Source of the DNA: Bacteroidaceae bacterium
GTDB taxonomy: Bacteria > Bacteroidota > Bacteroidia > Bacteroidales > Bacteroidaceae
Assembly (NCBI GenBank): GCA_017615835.1
Contig: JAFZZI010000017.1
Location: 1-50,917, forward strand
DNA length: 50,917 nucleotides
Direction: 5' to 3'
Position 1 is the stretch's first letter. Each line of letters opens with the position of its first letter. The translations under genes and the position numbers were made by a program. Positions 17,624 through 24,109 of this stretch are shown here, in pieces. Below the pieces are notes generated by a model. That model worked only from the letters and a program-made list of their open reading frames with translations, did no database searches and was not told the origin of the DNA.

Positions 17624-18424
17624 TTATTTGTACTTCATGTATGCTTTCTGCAGTTTCTCGTCGTATTTGTTCTGTGCATATTGAGGACCATTGTAGTGTC
17701 GGGCAAACTCCGTCCAGTTAAGCGTACGGAGATACTTGTCCCAACCGTTGGATTTCAGGAATGCCGTGAAGAGATCGAGTTGACCTCCTTCGTTGGCACA
17801 CATCTTTTCGACAAACTCCCTGGCATTCTTACATCTGCAAGCCTCATAGTTGAACCCCATAATCTGGAACAGTCCCCAACTTGCAGAACAGGCAGCAGCT
17901 TTCTCGTGGATGGCGAGGGCCTTTTTCAGACGTTCGTATTCACCCATGCCTCCCTTATAATGGCTCTTCGTCCATTTGGGATAGAGGATATCCTCGTTGC
18001 CTTTTACATAGTCCTCCGGGCTAAGACCATATTTCTTGAGTTGGCTCCAGAAAATATGACCTTCAAAGAGAATAGCAGGACGACCAGGAGCAAAGAAACC
18101 GCCACGGCCTCCTGTTTCCACCTCCTGTACGGCTTTCACGGCAGCCACTTCTACGCCCAGGATCTCTGCGCAACGTTTGAAATCCTCCTCAGTAAGCCGA
18201 AGGGTAGCCGTCTGGCGGGCATTCTCGTCTTGCAATTTGCTCCATGTGCCTTTGCCGACAATACCGTCAACAGCAAGTTTATTCTTACGTTGGAAATCAC
18301 GTACCATAATGTCGGTCTGCTCGTCAAAGAGTCCCGTCTCATCGACTTTGTAACCCCATTTGTTGAGAAGTTGCTGCAAGAGAACAACATCACTTCCCAT
18401 TGATCTTAATTTGATAGTTTGCAT
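17624..18424 (-). CDS. N-acetylmuramidase with N-terminal peptidoglycan-binding domain
   Basis: 266 aa. Residues 1-65 are a PG_binding_1-type domain (LRSMGSDVVLLQQLLNKWGY ... VDGIVGKGTWSKL). Residues about 75-266 match the DUF3380 N-acetylmuramidase family, with the probable catalytic Glu in VQEVETGGRGGF (about residue 103), followed by GRPAILFEGHIFW, then ASWGLFQIMGFNY and the terminal ARHYNGPQYAQNKYDEKL. It should cleave the glycan backbone of peptidoglycan. There is no signal peptide, so the enzyme must leave the cytoplasm by another route: phage-type holin, contractile injection/T6SS-type delivery, or cell lysis. It is the last gene of a minus-strand operon with DUF2589 proteins, 5 bp from the preceding gene and followed by a terminator. 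Confidence 0.85.
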   Translation of the reverse strand: MQTIKLRSMGSDVVLLQQLLNKWGYKVDETGLFDEQTDIMVRDFQRKNKLAVDGIVGKGTWSKLQDENARQTATLRLTEEDFKRCAEILGVEVAAVKAVQEVETGGRGGFFAPGRPAILFEGHIFWSQLKKYGLSPEDYVKGNEDILYPKWTKSHYKGGMGEYERLKKALAIHEKAAACSASWGLFQIMGFNYEACRCKNAREFVEKMCANEGGQLDLFTAFLKSNGWDKYLRTLNWTEFARHYNGPQYAQNKYDEKLQKAYMKYK

Positions 18425-18429
18425 AATTC

Positions 18430-18912
18430 TTATTGTTTATGTTCAACATCGTTTAACACACCTCGTTGGTAATTGACAGTGTCTTTACTTGTAACAGCTT
18501 CATAGAGATTGATCTGCCTGATGTCAGGAATCTTTTTCATCTTTACATCAATGACACCCAGCCACTCCTCACTTGTTGGCTGAAGATGGATTGTCATTTT
18601 CAATGTGTCCATATTGGAACTTATTGCTGTCCATATCACATTCGTTCCAATATGCTGCGTATCTGTTTTCAGTCCTTCAGTCAGATTCAGGAACTGCATT
18701 TCAGCGTCTTCCGCGTTTTCAACAACCTTGTAACGTGTCTTGAGATCATACTGTTCTTTTTCTTTCGTAAATGTCTGGAGTCGGTCCCGTAATCGTTCCG
18801 TCTCAATCTGTTCTTTCTGTTGTGACTGTCTGTTTGTCCGTTCTTGGGTAGCGATGAATATTCCTGCTATGGCAAGCAGAAGCACCAGCGCGAAGATAAT
18901 GATTTTCTTCAT
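18430..18912 (-). CDS. Membrane-anchored periplasmic protein of the muramidase operon
   Basis: 160 aa from the ATG at 18912, chosen because it begins MKKIIIFALVLLLAIAGIFI, a signal anchor. A basic, glutamine-rich coiled-coil stretch follows (TNRQSQQKEQIETERLRDRL), then a globular part. There is no lipobox cysteine, so it is probably a bitopic inner-membrane protein with a periplasmic domain. It lies directly before the muramidase (5 bp) and could be its partner, immunity factor or export aid; these are inferences. Its 5' end overlaps the preceding gene by 110 bp in another frame, which is unusual. Confidence 0.65.
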   Translation of the reverse strand: MKKIIIFALVLLLAIAGIFIATQERTNRQSQQKEQIETERLRDRLQTFTKEKEQYDLKTRYKVVENAEDAEMQFLNLTEGLKTDTQHIGTNVIWTAISSNMDTLKMTIHLQPTSEEWLGVIDVKMKKIPDIRQINLYEAVTSKDTVNYQRGVLNDVEHKQ

Positions 18913-19333
18913 AAGTTTGACTCTGTTTAAATAACAGCCTGACAACTATCGGCTGATGATTACTATTAAGTTTTAAGTCCACCACTCGATTGCCTCTTAC
19001 ATACCTCTCCCGCATGGTCAACTGCTGATTTTCGTTAAGTTGGGCATGATATATCAGGCAATCACTGGCCATGTGGTGCGTAATATTATCAGGGTATACG
19101 GTAGGCATCCTGATTAGAAAAAGATAGGCATCCGTCATTGACATTACCTCGCCTTTCCATGTGTTTCTGCTACCGTTTTTCCTCAACTTCATCACTTTTC
19201 CTTTGGAAAGAGTTTCCAAATGGCTGATGAGCAGTTCGCCAAATCCGTCATTCCCTTCAACTTGTACAGTAGTATCTTCTGTTTTACGGAAGAGTCTTTT
19301 CAGCCATCGAGCCAGTGAACGCAAAACACCCAT
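18803..19333 (-). CDS. Unknown protein of DUF2589 operon, 3' end possibly frameshifted
   Basis: 176 aa. The basic amphipathic N terminus (MGVLRSLARWLKRLFRK) could touch a membrane. The central part (HLETLSKGKVMKLRKNGSRN then TWKGEV) has no known family. The last about 36 residues are encoded in the same DNA as the signal anchor of the next gene and read like non-coding sequence (CHSRNIHRYPRTDKQTVTTE), so the authentic end may be near 18915, with a frameshift, or the overlap may be genuine. It starts 5 bp after the zinc-ribbon gene. Confidence 0.55.
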   Translation of the reverse strand: MGVLRSLARWLKRLFRKTEDTTVQVEGNDGFGELLISHLETLSKGKVMKLRKNGSRNTWKGEVMSMTDAYLFLIRMPTVYPDNITHHMASDCLIYHAQLNENQQLTMRERYVRGNRVVDLKLNSNHQPIVVRLLFKQSQTYEENHYLRAGASACHSRNIHRYPRTDKQTVTTERTD

Positions 19334-19338
19334 TACAA

Positions 19339-19584
19339 CTATTTGCTAAAGTGACTTGTATCTTCTACCCTTCGCTGAGCTTCGTCCACTTTTGCCAGAA
19401 TCTTCAGGGCCTTGTCCGACTTTTTCTTGTCAATGAATAAACTCAGTCCACAGACAGGACAATGCAAACTCCTGGCAAACAACAACTGATGAATTGAAAC
19501 AGGGATTAGTTGACTACAGATTGGGCATTGTATGCCTGGCATACGCTGTAGTTGCTGTTGCATTCTTGGTCTTGTTGGAATCAT
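19339..19584 (-). CDS. Small zinc-ribbon protein
   Basis: 81 aa. Two CPxC pairs (IQCPICSQLI about residue 20 and HCPVCGLSLF about 42) form a probable zinc ribbon, followed by a charged helix (KSDKALKILAKVDEAQRRVE). It sits between the second DUF2589 gene (12 bp) and the 176-aa gene (5 bp). A structural or adaptor role in the operon's assembly is plausible; function unknown. Confidence 0.65.
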   Translation of the reverse strand: MIPTRPRMQQQLQRMPGIQCPICSQLIPVSIHQLLFARSLHCPVCGLSLFIDKKKSDKALKILAKVDEAQRRVEDTSHFSK

Positions 19585-19596
19585 AGCTTTCTTCTG

Positions 19597-20211
19597 TTAT
19601 TCAGTTACTACCTCTTCTTCCTCTTCTGGAGTATCTTTCATGTCTTCAATCTGGAGATTGTTGGTAGTCAGGTTCAGCAAATTCGACAAACCTCCAGGCA
19701 TGTCAGCTTGCTGCATCTTTACTTTTACCTTCATGTTAGCGGCAAGTCCCTGTCTGACCTTCTTTTCCATATTGCCCTCAATATTTGATGCGGCCATCGA
19801 CACTCTCAGTTTGACGCCTTCTGGTATCTGGTCTTCCCCATCATTCTTCCCCTTCAGAGAAAAAGTTGAATGTTTATCGGCACTGACCGCATCGATAATC
19901 TGAATATCAAAATCGAAATCTGCTTCCTTCACCTGAAGCAAAGGCAGCGGCACCAATGTCATCAGTGGGATGCTGACGCGCTGTTGTCGTTGTGTTCCGT
20001 TATCCTGTACGTTGTAGGTGAACTCCAACATCCTCAAGTTCCCAACTTCTCCCGTTTCCGGATTATAGGAATCGAATGCCAGTTCATAGAGATAACTAAG
20101 ATATCTTCGTGTTGACATACTATCCGCATCTATCGTAGCAACCAGTGGACCGGAAATCAGATCCTTCAACTCCATGATCTGTTTGCTTACCTTGTTATAT
20201 TTCGTTTCCAT
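19597..20211 (-). CDS. DUF2589-like protein, short paralogue
   Basis: 204 aa, soluble, no signal peptide. The core RVSIPLMTLVPLPLLQVKEA then DFDFDIQI parallels the DUF2589 signature in the operon's first gene (LNVPLLTIVPIPYIAIHDID). In both, an N-terminal helical part is followed by two long beta-rich stretches, and a motif near the end resembles MPGGLSNLLNL versus MPAGLAKVLEL. The C terminus is very acidic (EEEEEVVTE). The paired paralogues suggest a hetero-oligomer. The DUF2589 family has no established function. Confidence 0.7.
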   Translation of the reverse strand: METKYNKVSKQIMELKDLISGPLVATIDADSMSTRRYLSYLYELAFDSYNPETGEVGNLRMLEFTYNVQDNGTQRQQRVSIPLMTLVPLPLLQVKEADFDFDIQIIDAVSADKHSTFSLKGKNDGEDQIPEGVKLRVSMAASNIEGNMEKKVRQGLAANMKVKVKMQQADMPGGLSNLLNLTTNNLQIEDMKDTPEEEEEVVTE

Positions 20212-20223
20212 AAGCGAGATATT

Positions 20224-21003
20224 TTATTCGTCTTTCAAATATATATTAATGTTGTTAGGTGACACCTTGAAGCGTAAAGTATGGATAGCGTCCTCAGGCA
20301 ATTTTGCAAGTTCCTCCGATGACACACAGACATCAATCGAAGGCATGAGGCGCTTGCGCTTGACATTCACGTCCTGCAATAAGGCGGGAAGCCCTTGCTC
20401 AACAGCAGTTCTCATAGCCGCCTTTACCTTCTCATCGTACTCACCGTTTACATTCTGATCAAGCATCTCCCGTATATCTCCATGGTTGAGCAGGGAATCC
20501 TCTCCAACGCTTAGGACAATTCGTGCCAAGGTCTTTTCATTGACAGAGCCGTCATCTTGAATGATGGCAGTGTACTCTTTTTGAATAGCCCTTTGAATCT
20601 TACGGCTCAGGAAAGCACTAAAATCACGTTTTGTCTTCTTGTCGTCCTCCAGAGTTTGCAAAGGAGCGGTATCTTCTGTTGCCCTGTCTGGTAAGACTTC
20701 ATTGAATATGGGGATGGCACTGTCGAGAAGCAATTTGGCGCAAGACTTGGAAATACCCTTTTCAATATCGCGCAAGGCAGGGAAATTGATTTCGTACTGC
20801 TCTACTTCGGCTGAAGAGTCTGTGATACCATACTGGATGCAAAGATCCATCTCGCCTAAAGCCACAGCAGGTAGGGCAAAACAGTCAAGTCGTCCATATT
20901 TGCTATAGATATCTTTCAGTGCTATTGCATACATGTTTGCCTGATGTTGGGCAAAAACCATATCCCGAAGGATAGAACTGATAATAGTGCTTAACTGAGC
21001 CAT
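20224..21003 (-). CDS. Unknown protein between two DUF2589 genes
   Basis: 259 aa from the ATG at 21003 (MAQLSTIISSILRDMVFAQH); an in-frame upstream start adds MKL. Mainly helical in its first two thirds (KRDFSAFLSRKIQRAIQKEY), and the end (IHTLRFKVSPNNINIYLKDE) is beta-like. No family recognised. Its N terminus resembles the start of the 204-aa paralogue in style (short hydrophobic helices with LKD), so it may be a distant relative. It is tightly packed between the two DUF2589 genes (15 and 12 bp gaps), so it probably belongs to the same complex. Confidence 0.6.
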   Translation of the reverse strand: MAQLSTIISSILRDMVFAQHQANMYAIALKDIYSKYGRLDCFALPAVALGEMDLCIQYGITDSSAEVEQYEINFPALRDIEKGISKSCAKLLLDSAIPIFNEVLPDRATEDTAPLQTLEDDKKTKRDFSAFLSRKIQRAIQKEYTAIIQDDGSVNEKTLARIVLSVGEDSLLNHGDIREMLDQNVNGEYDEKVKAAMRTAVEQGLPALLQDVNVKRKRLMPSIDVCVSSEELAKLPEDAIHTLRFKVSPNNINIYLKDE

Positions 21004-21027
21004 AAGTTTCAATTACTTTAGATAATA

Positions 21028-21885
21028 TTAAGCATTACCTTTGTCTTTAGGGGCTGATGACACTTTTACACTCAGCGTTCTGCTGCCAGCCGTAACGGTG
21101 TAAGAGCCCTCCTTAGTCAGGTCGAATACCATATTGTCTCCATCCTGTACACCGGCAACATCACCATCACCAGACTTCGCCTTGATGGCTGTCGGCTCAA
21201 AAAGTCCCTTCGGGCTCTTATAGGTTGCAATGAGTTTCACGGACTTGCCGTCTGCAGGCAGGACAATGTTGGTCTCACTGACTTCAAGCGTTCCTTCCGG
21301 ATCGCTCACATCAAGAGAACTGCCAAGCAGTTCAAGCACCTTGGCGAGACCTGCGGGCATACTATCCTGTCCGGCCTTCACAGCCACGTCCATGGTGTAC
21401 TCCACGCTGTACTGTGAACTCTGGGTGGCCTTAGAGTCCTTCTTCGACGAATAGTTTGCCTTCATGTTTGCCTGGACGCTGAACGGGCCCCAGCCGACCT
21501 TGGCGGAGATATCCGCTCCTGCTTCGAGGGATGATGAAGAACTGGTTTCGGAAACAGAGGATGACGAAGCGGAGATATTGGCCTTGAAATTGATGTCGAT
21601 ATCATGAATGGCGATATACGGGATAGGCACTATCGTCAGCAGAGGAACATTCAACTGCGCCATGCGACCATTCTGCAGAAACTCGAAGGTCACATTCACT
21701 GCTTCTTTCTTTCCTGTCTCAGGGTCTGTGTTCAGACCGACTTCCTGAATGAACTGCCATGATGTCTGCGCAGCCATAGCCTGCGCTTCAATACAAGCTT
21801 TCAAAGGTGCTCCGATAATGGAGCCAAACGGTATCGCTTGCAACGCACTGGTTGCCACTTGCGATGGAGTTGAATCAATTGGCAT
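21028..21885 (-). CDS. DUF2589 domain protein with C-terminal Ig-like domain
   Basis: 285 aa, no signal peptide. Residues 1-200 carry the DUF2589 signature (SALQAIPFGSIIGAPLKACI near the start; LNVPLLTIVPIPYIAIHDID at about 76-95; SSKKDSKATQSSQYSVEYTM; MPAGLAKVLELLGSSLDV). Residues about 205-280 look like a bacterial Ig-like domain (ETNIVLPADGKSVKLIATYK ... EGSYTVTAGSRTLSVKVSS). It is the first gene of the operon and has a well-formed promoter. Abundant serines at about 105-125 (SSSSVSETSSSSS) make a flexible linker. Probably a structural, self-associating protein; function unknown. Confidence 0.75.
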   Translation of the reverse strand: MPIDSTPSQVATSALQAIPFGSIIGAPLKACIEAQAMAAQTSWQFIQEVGLNTDPETGKKEAVNVTFEFLQNGRMAQLNVPLLTIVPIPYIAIHDIDINFKANISASSSSVSETSSSSSLEAGADISAKVGWGPFSVQANMKANYSSKKDSKATQSSQYSVEYTMDVAVKAGQDSMPAGLAKVLELLGSSLDVSDPEGTLEVSETNIVLPADGKSVKLIATYKSPKGLFEPTAIKAKSGDGDVAGVQDGDNMVFDLTKEGSYTVTAGSRTLSVKVSSAPKDKGNA

Positions 21886-21947
21886 AATTTTCTTTTTTTA
21901 ATTGTAAATAATGTTGTTAATGCTGAGCCGGACTTCAGTTTTGCTGG

Positions 21948-21977
21948 CAAAGTTAGACTTATTTGACGAACTGTCAA
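21948..21977 (-). promoter_or_regulatory. Promoter of the DUF2589-muramidase operon
   Basis: On the minus strand TTG (21977-21975) and TAACTTTG (21955-21948) are 19 bp apart, matching the Bacteroidetes consensus. The LytTR regulator gene lies directly upstream and is the obvious candidate to bind here. Confidence 0.65.
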
Positions 21978-22001
21978 TTACGTGTCCAACGTTAATCATT
22001 A

Positions 22002-22409
22002 TCATCCACCGTATTTTTGTTTTCTCTTTTCTATAACTCTTTTTCTTGAACCAATAAGAATAAAACTTTGCCTTATTGTCTCTTGATAATCCCTACCAAT
22101 AGTAATCTCTCTATCATCTATCATGCGCACAAAATTACCAACATACCTGGATACGTGTTCCAGATTGATGATATAGGAACGTTGAATACGAATGAACAAA
22201 TCTGGAGAAAAATACTCTTGCACCTCACACATTGGCACGGAAACAGTGATTTTGCTTTTGTCTACAAGATGTATAACACAATAGTTCCTTGAAGCTTCCA
22301 GATAAATCACATCATGTATGGATACCCTACGATATCCAAAATTATCCATTACGAATACATGTACATTATTCTGTACCATTTCATTTTTTACGTTTTGCTT
22401 AATTTTCAT
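22002..22409 (-). CDS. LytTR-type DNA-binding regulator
   Basis: 135 aa, essentially a single LytTR domain without a receiver domain: IHDVIYLEASRNYCVIHLVD, then ITVSVPMCEVQEYF, FIRIQRSYIINLEHV and the closing REITIGRDYQETIRQ. LytTR proteins bind paired short repeats upstream of cell-surface or bacteriocin genes. It has its own -7 box (22441-22448, TAATTTTG) and sits 116 bp upstream of the first DUF2589 gene on the same strand, so it most likely controls that operon. Without a receiver it must respond to abundance, a partner or a ligand. Confidence 0.8.
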   Translation of the reverse strand: MKIKQNVKNEMVQNNVHVFVMDNFGYRRVSIHDVIYLEASRNYCVIHLVDKSKITVSVPMCEVQEYFSPDLFIRIQRSYIINLEHVSRYVGNFVRMIDDREITIGRDYQETIRQSFILIGSRKRVIEKRKQKYGG

Positions 22410-22694
22410 ACTTTTTTTAAATCGTAACTATTATGCACGACAAAATTACTTATTTTAAAGATACCAATCAGTATTTATCCAACGACATACAGAATTATCC
22501 ACCGTTTTTGTTCCAAAAAGTATGTTTTAGCAGATATTTCTTGCTTGAGTGGATATTTTTGTATTGTAGTGGATTTATCTTTGTAATACCATAAATTTAT
22601 GTATTTTTGCCCAAAAACATATCGATAAATATGTTATTCTTGAAGATTTTATCATAATTAACATACCATACGTTATTATTAATAATTAAATATG
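22410..22694. promoter_or_regulatory. AT-rich divergent region; LytTR gene promoter
   Basis: The -7 box for the LytTR gene (TAATTTTG, minus strand) is at 22441-22448. No gene is seen in the rest of this AT-rich gap. Confidence 0.5.
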
Positions 22695-22702
22695 TATCTT
22701 TG
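22695..22702 (+). promoter_or_regulatory. Upstream -7 box of tandem promoter pair
   Basis: TATCTTTG in the context ATATGTATCTTTGCA, closely matching a second copy, ATATGTACCTTTGCA, about 225 bp downstream. It gives two possible start sites for the same rightward unit. Confidence 0.5.
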
Positions 22703-22919
22703 CAAATGAAAACAGATGATTATAGAATAGAGACTACCCGCTTCGACGAAATGAAATACAAGAGTTGGGGCTTTCGGCAAGTTAACCAGAGACCTTTTAT
22801 AGTATTCTCTGAAACATTATTTGACGATATCTTGTAATGAAGGAAATATGCAATGAACAATTTCTTACGTAAAATGAAACTTTTTTGTTTGTTACGCATC
22901 TTATTACGAATAAAATATG

Positions 22920-22927
22920 TACCTTTG
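22920..22927 (+). promoter_or_regulatory. Downstream -7 box, start of structured leader
   Basis: TACCTTTG, directly before the structured leader at 22968-23118. Transcription would begin near 22932-22935, giving a 5' untranslated region of about 260 nt before the ATG at 23196. Confidence 0.6.
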
Positions 22928-22967
22928 CAGCGGTGTTTTGCCAAAGGCACTAATTATATTGCTCAAT

Positions 22968-23118
22968 TTCTCCGACGAACTGCGACCTCGAATGAGATTA
23001 ACGAGCAAACCTACATACATAGAGTATGCGCTTTAGGCGCAGACTCTTCCATAGTATGTAGAGGCTGTCGCAGGCCTGTCGGAGAATATGGACGGGGCCT
23101 GCGCTTTCTTTATGCCTT
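22968..23118 (+). ncRNA. Candidate structured leader RNA / attenuator
   Basis: Nested complementary segments are visible: TTCTCCGAC (22968-22976) with GTCGGAGAA (23078-23086); CTGCGAC (22980-22986) with GTCGCAG (23067-23073); CTACATAC (23011-23018) with GTATGTAG (23054-23061); and an apical TGCGC/GGCGCA hairpin. A competing stem GCAGGCC (23070-23076) with GGCCTGC (23096-23102), followed by GCTTTCTTTATG, shares bases with the second and is close to the first helix. That is the usual layout of a terminator/antiterminator switch. It may be a riboswitch-like leader of the secreted-protein genes or a free small RNA (a 6S-like long hairpin is one alternative). No known class was recognised. Confidence 0.55.
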
Positions 23119-23195
23119 TGAGTTAGTGCTCTCCCCACAGAATTTGGATGAGAGAATTAACAATAAATACAAAATACAATAAAGATTTAACCATT

Positions 23196-24107
23196 ATGAG
23201 AAAACAGATTTATTTTCTGCTGCTCTCGGTATTGCTCAGCATACCTTTGGGCATGAAGGCGACCATCGTTGATGATCCAGATGTTTTTAACTTTGCTCCA
23301 TTTTACGATCCATCATCAGGTGTCATCGGTCTATCACTTACGTTTTTCCCTTCTGAGGAGGGAGACACGGTTTACATTCCTGATTATATCTATGAAAATA
23401 ATCAGTACAAATATGTAGTCAACATCAACACTGGCGCATTTTACGACTGCCATGCCAAATATATCCGTCTGCCAAACCATCTGAGATTTATTCAGGATTA
23501 TGCTTTCCACTATTGTTGTTTCCTGACCACATTGGAGTTTACAAACGATATTAGTGATATAGACTTCGGAGAAATCGATGATATAGTTGGTGGCTGTAAC
23601 TATGTGGACGAAATCATTGTGCCGCTTGAATACTTAAGTAATTATATAGAAGACCCGGATGATAGGTTTTTCCCTTTCTATTTATTCGAGCAATTAAAAG
23701 GAAAGAGAGTTCTTTCACAATATAATAAGATGATGTGGTCTGATTACAAATTTAAGGTAGGTGGAAACGCAACGCCCTTTTATTGCACAGGAATAAATGG
23801 AACAACAGCGACAACAAACAGTAACGTTAATGTTGTTCCAGCAAATACAGCTGTTTGCTTAAAAGGCAATGATGGGAGCGTCGTTTATGCAATAGCAACA
23901 ATGGACAATGCCGATAATGTAACTGTGTATAGCAATATTCATAATGTAAGTGGTACCACATGCCTTACTAACACTTTGGGTAACTATTATCATTATTACA
24001 ATGGTTCGAGTTTATTTTCAACTATTGGTACAACTGTTTGTTTTGAACCAAATTCTGCCTATTTATTAACTACATCATCTGGTTATATTACTGTACCCTT
24101 TAATTAA
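23196..24107 (+). CDS. Secreted BspA-type leucine-rich repeat protein
   Basis: 303 aa from the ATG at 23196, which begins a signal peptide (MRKQIYFLLLSVLLSIPLGM, cleavage after KA). Residues about 55-140 hold short leucine-rich repeats of the Treponema/BspA type (VVNINTGAFYDCHAKYIRLP followed by NHLRFIQDYAFHYCCFLTTL). The C-terminal half is a beta-rich, N/T-rich domain (NSNVNVVPANTAVCLKGNDG). Such proteins are surface-exposed or secreted in Prevotella and Bacteroides and often bind host or bacterial surfaces; the ligand here is unknown. It follows the structured leader and is 2 bp upstream of the 999-aa gene, so the two are co-expressed. Confidence 0.75.
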   Translation: MRKQIYFLLLSVLLSIPLGMKATIVDDPDVFNFAPFYDPSSGVIGLSLTFFPSEEGDTVYIPDYIYENNQYKYVVNINTGAFYDCHAKYIRLPNHLRFIQDYAFHYCCFLTTLEFTNDISDIDFGEIDDIVGGCNYVDEIIVPLEYLSNYIEDPDDRFFPFYLFEQLKGKRVLSQYNKMMWSDYKFKVGGNATPFYCTGINGTTATTNSNVNVVPANTAVCLKGNDGSVVYAIATMDNADNVTVYSNIHNVSGTTCLTNTLGNYYHYYNGSSLFSTIGTTVCFEPNSAYLLTTSSGYITVPFN

Positions 24108-24109
24108 AC

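Noticed and set aside
21967-21994. Paired LytTR binding repeats (TAACGTTGG and TGACAGTTCG) before the DUF2589 promoter
   Set aside because: The two GTT cores are 19 bp apart rather than the usual 21-22, and the match is weak. Direct control is plausible from gene order only.
22706-22837. 43-codon frame MKTDDYRIETTRFDEMKYKS
   Set aside because: Its ATG lies 4 bp after the -7 box, at or before the expected transcription start, and no motif supports it.
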